A stretch of 7,980 nt of DNA from Actinomycetota bacterium (GTDB lineage: Bacteria > Actinomycetota > Acidimicrobiia > Acidimicrobiales > CADCSY01): contig JACOTK010000120.1 in assembly GCA_016178435.1 (NCBI GenBank), forward strand, positions 1 through 7,980, given 5' to 3'. Below, piece after piece: positions 1 through 4,457 of this stretch (the first letter of the stretch is position 1; each line of letters opens with the position of its first letter). Under the pieces are notes generated by a model. It was given only the letters and a program-made list of their open reading frames with translations. It did no database searches and was not told the DNA's origin. The translations under genes and the position numbers were made by a program.

Positions 1-1
1 G

Positions 2-94
2 GTCGAGATCATCGCCGGCGCCGGGCACTTCCTGCACCTCGAGAAGCCCGACGTCGTCAACCCCCTCATCGTCGACTTCCTGACCTCGACCTGA
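2..94 (+). CDS. alpha/beta hydrolase, C-terminal end (5' end outside window)
   Basis: Only the last 30 residues and a TGA stop are present. The peptide contains GAGHFLHLEKP followed by a short helix ending in DFLTST. In alpha/beta-hydrolase fold enzymes the catalytic histidine sits in exactly this type of G-H-F/W-x-H-x-E-x-P motif about 20-25 residues from the C-terminus, followed by a final helix (usually I/V-x-x-F-L). The family is therefore clear, but the substrate cannot be told from this piece; haloalkane dehalogenases, epoxide hydrolases and esterases all end this way. The gene is intact at its 3' end and is followed by a hairpin and then by the remnant-rich island. Confidence 0.75.
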   Translation, partial: VEIIAGAGHFLHLEKPDVVNPLIVDFLTST

Positions 95-142
95 GCTCGA
101 GTTGTCGGCTTTCGAGTTTCCCCGCCGTCCATCCACGGAAAA

Positions 143-158
143 CGGTTCCGCGGAACCG
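143..158. terminator. 16-bp perfect palindrome after hydrolase gene, possible terminator hairpin
   Basis: CGGTTCCGCGGAACCG is self-complementary and lies 48 bp after the hydrolase stop. As RNA it folds into a 6-bp stem with a CGCG loop, flanked by AAA on the left and CTTT on the right. There is no proper U-run, so it is a weak intrinsic terminator candidate. It could also be a protein-binding palindrome. Confidence 0.4.
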
Positions 159-195
159 CTTTGGGAACCTGTGAGCCATATTCCATCAGGATTCT

Positions 196-290
196 GCACT
201 GCCCGCCGCCGAGCACCTCGGGGCCCGAGATCTGCCTCGTCTCCGATGACGAAGACCCGCGACTCCTCGCAGCGGCGAACGCTCGTGGCG
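196..290 (+). pseudogene. remnant of a vapC (PIN toxin) 3' end
   Basis: This 95-bp stretch aligns to 2741-2834, the codons for the last third of the intact plus-strand PIN toxin. I count 15 mismatches and one extra C, about 84% identity. The extra C (gggcccgag here, ggggccgag there) shifts the frame, so the peptide reads ALPAAEHLGA in one frame and EICLVSDDEDP then LLAAANARG in the next. The toxin stop codon and last 12 residues are absent. At TGGCG (286-290) the sequence jumps directly into a copy of a mutY segment. No start codon, upstream PIN sequence or antitoxin is visible, so this is a dead fragment. Confidence 0.8.
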
Positions 291-350
291 GTCCGAACCG
301 GCGAAGGTCGACTGCGGAACGCTCACGCCGGCCGATCCGACAACCGGGTC
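286..350 (-). repeat. copy of an internal mutY segment (65 bp, about 94% identical to 3156-3220)
   Basis: Sixty-one of 65 bases match 3156-3220; the differences are at 327, 330, 333 and 345. On the minus strand it reads DPVVGSAGVS followed by VPQSTFAGSDR, the same reading as the linker after the iron-sulfur cysteines of MutY. In the intact mutY this segment continues into QGRGRL, which resembles other actinobacterial MutY proteins, so mutY is the likelier source. On the left it is joined to the vapC remnant. On the right the minus-strand frame stays open through residues SELSDEA, which are not MutY. Confidence 0.88.
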
Positions 351-592
351 AGCCTCATCCGAGAGTTCGGACCAACAGAGCAAGGTGAGCTCGACGGACT
401 CCAAGGTCATCTCGGCAAGGCGATCAGTCCTCACACCCAACCCATAGACGCAGGCATTCATGGCCTCGTAGAGGGCTTTCTCCTTCTTGGCCAGATTCTT
501 GAGCGCATCGGTCAGCGGATTGGCGACCGAATCAATGGGGTGCGGCGCACCGGGAGTGACGGCTCTTCGGTTGTGAACCTGTCGGCCTGAAG
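351..592 (-). other. unrecognised coding-like fragment, minus strand
   Basis: I do not recognise this stretch. The minus-strand frame that enters the mutY-derived repeat is open back to a TAG near 609. It contains a hydrophilic, helix-like segment (ANPLTDALKNLAKKEKALYE) followed by a more hydrophobic one with LAEMTLESVELTLL and CWSELSDEA. Its amino-acid composition looks like protein, not a shadow frame. An ATG at 459-461 could give a 91-residue product that would run through the repeat and then through the antisense of the vapC remnant, which makes a functional product unlikely. It may be part of an old mobile-element or accessory gene. The plus strand here has a 162-aa open frame (102-590) with no recognisable content. 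Confidence 0.3.
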
Positions 593-641
593 GGTCCGAT
601 GGCCTGGGCTATCCACCCTTTGAGGCGGTCGTTTCGCTTGA

Positions 642-671
642 CTGTCTGTAGTTCGTACCGACTACAGACAG
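642..671. repeat. 11-bp perfect inverted repeat with 8-nt loop
   Basis: CTGTCTGTAGT (642-652) is the exact reverse complement of ACTACAGACAG (661-671), with TCGTACCG between. It lies just before the surviving transposase tail at 681, and an in-frame TGA (639-641) closes the transposase reading frame immediately upstream. It could be an old recombination junction, an operator-like site or a structured RNA. No U-run follows either arm, so a terminator is not favoured. Confidence 0.6.
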
Positions 672-680
672 GAGTTACGC

Positions 681-842
681 GCCACCACCAATCGCAAAGG
701 CCTCAAGATCCGCGCCGAGCTCGACCAGGGCCACTACCCGACCGGGATCAAGATCAGCGACAGGCAGCTCGCAGCCGTGCCCCTCCGCCCCCACGACTGG
801 CACGGGAATTGGAACTACACGATCGCCTCAACGCCCAATTAG
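681..842 (+). pseudogene. ISAzo13-type transposase, C-terminal remnant
   Basis: Fifty-three codons and a TAG remain. The peptide begins ATTNRKGLKIRAELD, continues YPTGIKISD and ends HDWHGNWNYTI plus five residues. A terminal block of this kind (T-x-x-GL-x-x-AELD, Y-x-TG-x-x-I/V-S/T-D, H-x-x-W-NYTI) is typical of the C-terminus of ISAzo13-family transposases. The catalytic domain that should occupy several hundred residues upstream is missing: the frame is closed by TGA at 639-641 and codons 642-680 show no family resemblance. No terminal inverted repeat of the element can be identified. It is a dead insertion-sequence fragment. The family name comes from recall of its C-terminal pattern. Confidence 0.75.
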
Positions 843-969
843 TTTCAGCGTGGCCCTTAACCGTGGCTGCGGAAGTACTCTGCCACACGTTCCTCCAGTC
901 TTCTTCCAAGTTCAGAGGACTCACTCACGTCATCAACCGTTCCCGTTCATGACAGACTGAGTCGGCATC

Positions 970-1386
970 CTACGGAACGACGTGAATCGTGATTTCAAGC
1001 TCCTGGGCAATTTCACGTGTTCGGATGCCGATATTGCGTTTATTGCCATACCAGAGCTCTCGCCCGTGATGCAGCCCCGCGGTGATGGTCTCGGCGATCA
1101 GCCAGCCTGTGCCGCCATATTGTGCTGCGATCTGGGCAGCTTCGTCGAGATGAGGTCGAGGATCGAGCACTTCGAGCACTTGGGGATGTGGAGCACGCAG
1201 GACTTCGCGATCCGATGCCGGCAAGAGCGCGAGAACCTGGCTCAGCTGTCCTGTGCCTGAGGTGTGGATACGCTGCAGGAGACGCCAATGGGCCGAAACC
1301 GGCAACGCAAGGCCTTCGTCTGGGAAATCAAGTGGGAGCACGCCAAGAAGAGCCCGTACGGCCAAGTACTCGTCAACAACGATCAA
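970..1386 (-). CDS. PIN-domain ribonuclease toxin (VapC-like), minus-strand pair
   Basis: The predicted protein has 138 residues. The N-terminus VVDEYLAVRALLG carries the first PIN acidic residue (D5, with E6), E99 and D81/E82 are further candidates, and the C-terminus has the PIN-like helix-strand ending RNIGIRTREIAQEL then ITIHVV. It aligns over the first 50 residues with the second PIN toxin of this window (2414-2872), so both seem to belong to the same broad subgroup. PIN toxins act in the cytoplasm as Mg-dependent RNases on tRNA or rRNA. The start is a TTG inside TTGA, overlapping the antitoxin stop, which implies translational coupling. Where the second toxin has ASDDEN this one has GNKRN (114-118), so one usual acidic position may be Asn or Lys here and activity is uncertain. 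Confidence 0.75.
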   Translation of the reverse strand: MIVVDEYLAVRALLGVLPLDFPDEGLALPVSAHWRLLQRIHTSGTGQLSQVLALLPASDREVLRAPHPQVLEVLDPRPHLDEAAQIAAQYGGTGWLIAETITAGLHHGRELWYGNKRNIGIRTREIAQELEITIHVVP

Positions 1387-1643
1387 GGAGCACCAGGCTC
1401 GCAGTTACCTTCGTCAGGACCGGCACCGCCCGAGAGCATTGCATCGACATTGCCCAGGGCGGCGAGGGACTCGGCAAAGTCATCGGCCAAATCGCCGGTG
1501 GTGATCCGCAGCAGAATCGCACGCCCTTCGGGCGTTATGCGCGGATCACCCGCCCGTCGTTGCCGACGAAAATCCTCGAGGAGTTGTTGGCCTCTGGTCA
1601 CCGCTCCATTCTGCCGCGTCGAAACGAATACAGCGACCTTCAT
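1383..1643 (-). CDS. putative antitoxin partner of the minus-strand PIN toxin
   Basis: An 86-residue protein that I cannot place in a named antitoxin family. It starts MKVAVFVSTRQNG, is basic in residues 25-50 (DFRRQRRAGD), has an acidic helix-like stretch DLADDFAESLAALGN, and ends in a glycine/proline-rich tail. The role is inferred from position: it is the first gene of the operon and its TGA overlaps the toxin TTG by four bases, the classic antitoxin-toxin layout. No clear AbrB, RHH or Phd/YefM pattern is seen. The ATG is fixed because an in-frame TGA lies 8 codons upstream. A GGAG sits only 2 nt before the ATG, which is tight for a ribosome binding site. Confidence 0.6.
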   Translation of the reverse strand: MKVAVFVSTRQNGAVTRGQQLLEDFRRQRRAGDPRITPEGRAILLRITTGDLADDFAESLAALGNVDAMLSGGAGPDEGNCEPGAP

Positions 1644-1663
1644 GGCTCCAACGGTGCCAAATC

Positions 1664-1669
1664 AAAATA
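1664..1669 (-). promoter_or_regulatory. candidate -10 box of the minus-strand toxin-antitoxin operon
   Basis: On the minus strand TATTTT fits the actinobacterial TANNNT -10 pattern and lies 20 nt before the antitoxin ATG, which would give a leader of about 13-14 nt. I see no convincing -35 hexamer 17 bp upstream. It is a weak call, but it is the only -10-like site in this 60-bp gap. Confidence 0.35.
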
Positions 1670-1707
1670 GGCTCTCCTGTCGTTTCGGGGTGGGGTTTGG
1701 TGGTCAT

Positions 1708-2124
1708 CGGCCGATCGACACGATCACGATCCGTGTCGATGAGCTCATCGCCCAGATCCCCGCAGCCGCAGCCCCGAAGAGCAACCACAGCAGCGGCACA
1801 GACCTCGCCACGGCGCCGCTGTCAGCTGTCGAGCGTCTCGATGAGATCGCCGGGATCGGCGCCGGCGCGGCCAAGACCAACACCTTCCTCGGTGAGCGCT
1901 ACCGGCGACTCGTGCGTCGCCGCGGCAAGCCCAAAGCCCTCGTCGCTGTCGCCCGCTCGATCCTGGTGGTCGTCTGGCATCTCCTCGCCGACCCGAACGC
2001 CCGGTTCCACGATCTCGGCTCCGACTTCTACGACCAACACATTCACAAAGACCGCAAGACCCGCAACCTGGTGCGCCAACTCCAAGCACTCGGCCACCAA
2101 GTCGCTCTCACACCCGCCGCCTGA
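1708..2124 (+). pseudogene. IS110-family transposase, C-terminal remnant with internal in-frame deletion
   Basis: The reading frame ending at TGA 2122-2124 contains the typical IS110 sequence VDELIAQIPAA, then LSAVERLDEIAGIG, then directly TNTFLGERYRRLVRRRGKPK, VARSILVVVWHLL, ARFHDLGSDFY and a final LQALGHQVALTPAA. In intact members a segment of roughly 75-80 residues lies between the helix-hairpin-helix (LxEIxGIG) and the TNTFLGERY block. Here it is missing, with the join around 1858-1868 in a GGCGCCGGCGCG run. The N-terminal DEDD (RuvC-like) domain is also gone; upstream codons are antisense to the antitoxin gene. The missing middle is where the serine of the transposase domain would be expected, so this copy cannot be active. 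Its stop codon abuts the operator of the next toxin-antitoxin operon. Confidence 0.85.
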
Positions 2125-2154
2125 TGACAAGGGTGCCTTGTCATCTCACCTTGT
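2123..2154. promoter_or_regulatory. probable autoregulatory operator of the vapBC-like operon
   Basis: GATGACAAGG (2123-2132) and CCTTGTCATC (2136-2145) form a 10-bp perfect inverted repeat around GTG. A third CCTTGT half-site follows at 2149-2154, 13 bp from the second. The right arm contains TTGTCA (2138-2143), a possible -35 box, 19 bp from the -10 box. AbrB-type antitoxins usually bind such palindromes at their own promoter, so repression by the antitoxin-toxin complex is a reasonable inference. Confidence 0.6.
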
Positions 2155-2162
2155 TCAACCTG

Positions 2163-2168
2163 TATCAT
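2163..2168 (+). promoter_or_regulatory. -10 box for a leaderless vapB transcript
   Basis: TATCAT fits TANNNT and is followed by exactly six bases and then the ATG at 2175. Transcription would start on or next to the start codon. No Shine-Dalgarno sequence precedes this ATG, which agrees with a leaderless message. Confidence 0.6.
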
Positions 2169-2174
2169 GACTGC

Positions 2175-2417
2175 ATGAGCGTGACCGAGTTCCGGGTATC
2201 CGATCGTGGCCAGATGGCGCTGCCGGCGGAGGCTCGTCGGCGTTGGAACCTTCTCGAAGGCGGATCCGTCGAGGTGGCTGATCTGGGCGATGCGTTGGTC
2301 ATCGTTCCCGCCGGCAGAGGAGGCCTGCGGGCATTGCTGCGCGACGCCATCGACGAAGCCGGCGGTTATGCCCGGCTTTCCCGGCGGGTGGCCGACGAGG
2401 AACCTGATCTCGCTTGA
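2175..2417 (+). CDS. vapB: AbrB/SpoVT-type antitoxin (VapB-like)
   Basis: An 80-residue protein. Residues 1-48 read TEFRVSDRGQMALPAEARRRW, then LLEGGSVEVADLGDALVIVPA. This is the swapped-hairpin SpoVT/AbrB DNA-binding fold: a strand, G-Q-x-x-LP-x-x-x-R, a glycine turn and two further strands. Residues 49-80 form a helical, acidic-ended tail that would wrap the toxin. It neutralises the PIN RNase encoded next and would repress its own promoter through the upstream palindrome. The ATG at 2175 is preferred to an upstream in-frame ATG at 2124 because the fold begins right after it and the -10 box lies 6 nt upstream. Its stop overlaps the toxin start (TTGA). The symbol is used for the type, not for a specific ortholog. 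Confidence 0.8.
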   Translation: MSVTEFRVSDRGQMALPAEARRRWNLLEGGSVEVADLGDALVIVPAGRGGLRALLRDAIDEAGGYARLSRRVADEEPDLA

Positions 2418-2872
2418 ACCCCGGCGAGATCTTGTTGGACGACCATCTCCTGTTGCGGGTGCTGCTCGATGATGAGCCGATCGAGATGCGGGCGCCAGGT
2501 ACTCGAATCTGGACGACCGGCCTTTGGTACCACCGACTCTGTCGTGCCCTCGCCAACCCGACCGTCACCGGTGTCTTCTCGAGGTCCCTGGGCAGTGCCG
2601 ATCCGACGCTGGGGGCAAAGGCTGCTCGTGCCGTGACCGAGTTGCCGGCAACCATCGGTCTCGTCTCGCTGCGTGAACTCGCCTGGCCGATGGCACAGAT
2701 GCTCGATGAGGGAGTTCGACTGAATCTGATGTCACTCGAGGCACTCGCCGCCGCCGAGCGTCTCGGGGCCGAGATCTGCTTGGCATCCGATGACGAAAAC
2801 CCGCAACTCCTCGTAGCGGCAAACCTGCGTGGCGTTCCCACCCGACTGATCTCTTGGAGCCCCAGCGGATAG
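2414..2872 (+). CDS. vapC: PIN-domain ribonuclease toxin (VapC-like)
   Basis: A 152-residue PIN-domain protein. Visible candidates for metal-binding acidic residues are D9/D10 in ILLDDHLLLRVLL, E88 in SLRELAWP, and D126/D127 in the ASDDENPQLL block, followed by the usual small-residue helix LLVAANLRGVPTRLI. It should act in the cytoplasm as a Mg-dependent endoribonuclease held in check by the AbrB-type antitoxin encoded just upstream. Translation starts at a TTG overlapping the antitoxin stop by four bases, as in the minus-strand pair of this window. The stop codon lies inside a hairpin. All main PIN features are present, so this copy looks intact. A truncated, frameshifted duplicate of its 3' third lies at 196-290. 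Confidence 0.82.
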   Translation: MNPGEILLDDHLLLRVLLDDEPIEMRAPGTRIWTTGLWYHRLCRALANPTVTGVFSRSLGSADPTLGAKAARAVTELPATIGLVSLRELAWPMAQMLDEGVRLNLMSLEALAAAERLGAEICLASDDENPQLLVAANLRGVPTRLISWSPSG

Positions 2873-2883
2873 GTGGGGCTCCA
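2855..2883 (+). terminator. hairpin around the vapC stop, candidate terminator
   Basis: TGGAGCCCCA (2855-2864) and TGGGGCTCCA (2874-2883) form a perfect 10-bp stem with a 9-nt loop that contains the vapC TAG (2870-2872). A U-run is lacking (TTGG follows). In a high-GC actinobacterium such GC-rich hairpins without U-tracts are plausible transcript ends. Confidence 0.5.
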
Positions 2884-2898
2884 TTGGATACAGGCGGT

Positions 2899-2925
2899 GT
2901 TTCGCCAGGCGAAGACTGGTGAAAC
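2899..2925 (+). terminator. second hairpin between vapC and mutY ends
   Basis: GTTTCGCCAG (2899-2908) pairs with CTGGTGAAAC (2916-2925) across a 7-nt loop, with one G-U pair. The wobble makes it better on the plus-strand transcript than on the minus-strand one, so it would serve vapC more than mutY. No U-run follows. Confidence 0.35.
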
Positions 2926-2986
2926 GAGTCGTGTCGTTCTCACAGGGACACACATCCGCTGAACGTCTCAGATGAGCGGCTGACCG

Positions 2987-3859
2987 TCAGGCCAGACGGT
3001 AGGCGGCTTCGTCCCGCACGGCGAGACCGTCGGCGACGACGCGATCAGCGACGAGATGCGCACGTGAGGGGTCGTCCGACCATCCCATGACCGCGGCCAG
3101 ATCGGTCGGGGACACCGGGCCCCTGCGGAGGGCATCGACGAGGCGGCCCCTGCCCTGGCGGTCCGAACCGGCGAAGGTCGACTGCGGAACGCTCACACCC
3201 GCTGATCCGACAACGGGGTCGGGGTCGGGAAAGCCGGCGTTCGCCCAGGCACAGTGCGCACGCAGCGGACAGGCACGACAGCTCGGGCCCCGACGCGTGC
3301 AGACCATCGCCCCGAGATCGAAGACGGCCTGACCCCAGGCCCAGCCGTGGCCCTCGGGCACCAACCCGTCCGCTACGGACTGCGCCTCCCCACGCGCGAG
3401 CGTACGACCCATCGCCGCACGGGCCAGGAAGCGACCGGCATTGGTGTCGACGAGGCCCAGATCCTGTTCGAAGGCGAAGACCAAGACCGCCCGCGCGGTG
3501 TAGGGACCGACCCCCGGGAGCGCCAACAAGGCCTCCAGATCCCGAGGCAGCTCGCTGTCGTGACGATCGACAACCGTCTGTGCCGAGCGATGCAGGTTGA
3601 GCGCCCGACGGTTGTACCCGAGCCCTGCCCATGCCCGGACCACCTCGGATGCCGGCGCCGCCGCGCACGCCTGAGCGCTCGGGAACCGCGCAAGGAATGC
3701 CTCCCAGCGTGGCACGACACGGGCCACCTGGGTCTGTTGCAACATCAGCTCCGAGACCAGCACGGCCCACGGGTCGCGGGTCGCTCGCCACGGCAGGTCC
3801 CGTCGCACCTCCCCGCCCCAGTCGAGGAGTGCGCGCTGCAGTGGTTTCAGTCGGCCCAA
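2987..3859 (-). CDS. mutY: A/G-specific adenine DNA glycosylase MutY
   Basis: MutY removes adenine mispaired with 8-oxoguanine and so prevents G:C to T:A mutations. From the chosen TTG start the protein has 290 residues. It shows DLPWR near residue 21, the catalytic glutamate E37 in SELMLQQTQV, the helix-hairpin-helix LPGVGPYTA (114-122), the catalytic aspartate D138 in VDTNAGR, and four [4Fe-4S] cysteines C187, C194, C197 and C203 (C-x6-C-x2-C-x5-C). With this start E37 and D138 match the E. coli numbering. The C-terminal MutT-like domain of the E. coli enzyme is absent, as in the short actinobacterial form. The gene overlaps the upstream maoC-like gene by 13 nt; a CTG at 3850 touching its stop is an alternative start, and no ATG is available before residue 39. 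Residues 214-234 are encoded by the segment duplicated at 286-350. Confidence 0.93.
   Translation of the reverse strand: MGRLKPLQRALLDWGGEVRRDLPWRATRDPWAVLVSELMLQQTQVARVVPRWEAFLARFPSAQACAAAPASEVVRAWAGLGYNRRALNLHRSAQTVVDRHDSELPRDLEALLALPGVGPYTARAVLVFAFEQDLGLVDTNAGRFLARAAMGRTLARGEAQSVADGLVPEGHGWAWGQAVFDLGAMVCTRRGPSCRACPLRAHCAWANAGFPDPDPVVGSAGVSVPQSTFAGSDRQGRGRLVDALRRGPVSPTDLAAVMGWSDDPSRAHLVADRVVADGLAVRDEAAYRLA
3156..3220 (-). repeat. mutY segment duplicated at 286-350
   Basis: This is the in-place member of the 65-bp pair. It encodes MutY residues 214-234, the linker between the iron-sulfur loop and the C-terminal winged-helix-like tail, and the frame continues naturally on both sides. The TGGCG at 3156-3160 is the same pentamer that occurs in vapC at 2830-2834, the apparent junction of the collapsed copy. 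Confidence 0.88.
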
Positions 3860-4362
3860 ACGTCGTCGTGGTAGGGGCGGCGACGTTTGGGAGCGGCTTC
3901 GGCCTTCCAGACCATCACCTTGCGACGGAAGTAGCAGACCTCGTCGCCGTGCTGGTTGAAGCCCTTGGTCTCGACCGTGACGATGCCACGATCGGGCTTC
4001 GACGACGACGGGGCGACCGCGAGCACCCGGGTCTCGGCATAGATGGTGTCGCCGTGGAACGTCGGCTTCCTGTGCGTCAGCGACTCGATCTCGAGGTTGG
4101 CGATGGCGGCACCGCTGACATCGGGCACGCTCATGCCCAACACCAGCGAGTACACGAGGTTGCCGACCACGACGTTCCTGCCGTGCACCGTCTCGTTCTC
4201 GGCGAACCACGTGTTGGTGTGCAGCGGATGATGGTTCATCGTGATCATGCAGAACAGGTGGTCGTCGTATTCGGTGATGGTCTTGCCCGGCCAGTGCCGG
4301 TAGATGTCGCCAATCTGGAAGTCTTCGAGATAGCGGCCGAAGGGCCGGTCATAAGTGGTCAC
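3847..4362 (-). CDS. MaoC-like hot-dog fold dehydratase
   Basis: A 171-residue single hot-dog protein that would hydrate an enoyl-CoA or dehydrate a hydroxyacyl-CoA. It begins with the common FGRYLEDFQIGD entry, has the hot-dog helix ITEYDDHLFC then TMNHHPLH (30-48), and the strand block FHGDTIYAETRVL (102-114). In classical R-specific hydratases the helix reads G-D-x-N-P-x-H. Here N43 sits where the catalytic Asp would be and H48 is kept, a pattern I associate with mesaconyl-CoA-hydratase-like and Rv2499c-like MaoC proteins. The substrate is therefore not the ordinary crotonyl-CoA type with any certainty. The GTG start is supported by a -10 box 6 nt upstream. It heads an operon with mutY and is divergent to an acyl-CoA dehydrogenase, which fits acyl-CoA metabolism. 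Confidence 0.85.
   Translation of the reverse strand: MTTYDRPFGRYLEDFQIGDIYRHWPGKTITEYDDHLFCMITMNHHPLHTNTWFAENETVHGRNVVVGNLVYSLVLGMSVPDVSGAAIANLEIESLTHRKPTFHGDTIYAETRVLAVAPSSSKPDRGIVTVETKGFNQHGDEVCYFRRKVMVWKAEAAPKRRRPYHDDVWAD
3855..3891 (-). promoter_or_regulatory. 11-bp inverted repeat over the mutY start, possible translational control hairpin
   Basis: CCCAAACGTCG (3855-3865) and CGACGTTTGGG (3881-3891) are perfect complements separated by 15 nt. In the minus-strand mRNA the downstream arm contains the TTG start proposed for mutY, and the whole structure lies in the last codons of the maoC-like gene. Ribosomes finishing that gene would open it, which would couple the two. Confidence 0.5.
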
Positions 4363-4368
4363 CCGCGC

Positions 4369-4397
4369 ATCCTACGACGGCGGGTCGGGTCGCCCAA
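4369..4397 (-). promoter_or_regulatory. promoter of the maoC-like/mutY operon, leaderless
   Basis: On the minus strand TTGGGC (4392-4397) and TAGGAT (4369-4374) are separated by 17 bp. TAGGAT fits TANNNT, and six bases then separate it from the GTG start at 4362. The -35 box matches the TTG half of the consensus only. Confidence 0.6.
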
Positions 4398-4445
4398 AGC
4401 CTGCGTGCACGCCCCGTCGATGTGAGTCCGGGCGACGGCAATCGG

Positions 4446-4451
4446 TACCGT
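4446..4451 (+). promoter_or_regulatory. -10 box for a leaderless acyl-CoA dehydrogenase transcript
   Basis: TACCGT fits TANNNT and lies exactly 6 nt before the ATG at 4458. No Shine-Dalgarno sequence is present. Only a poor -35 (GTGAGT or TGAGTC near 4422-4428) is seen. It shares a 95-bp gap with the divergent promoter at 4369-4397. Confidence 0.55.
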
Positions 4452-4457
4452 TTGTGC

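Noticed and set aside
290..373. GGTCCGAAC (290-298) and GTTCGGACC (365-373) as possible inverted-repeat ends of a small mobile element around the mutY-like copy
   Set aside because: The mutY copy at 3160 has only the first arm, homology ends at 350, inside the right arm's boundary, and no target duplication is visible. A 9-bp match over this distance can arise by chance.
102..590. 162-aa plus-strand open frame in the left island
   Set aside because: It passes through the vapC and mutY remnants in wrong frames, is rich in Arg, Ser and Pro, and shows no family pattern. It is an open-frame by-product of high GC.
857..928. 23-codon minus-strand frame from a GTG, with LGRRLEERVAEYF, downstream of the minus-strand PIN gene
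   Set aside because: The peptide looks protein-like and might be the end or start of a lost gene, but it is too short, has no promoter or ribosome site, and the family cannot be named.
1264..1700. 5' two thirds of the 286-codon plus-strand frame ending at 2124
   Set aside because: It is antisense to the minus-strand antitoxin and its promoter region. Only the part from about 1708 matches IS110 transposase.
3254..3874. 206-aa plus-strand frame across mutY
   Set aside because: It is antisense to well-conserved MutY motifs, has low-complexity Arg/Pro composition and no recognisable domain.
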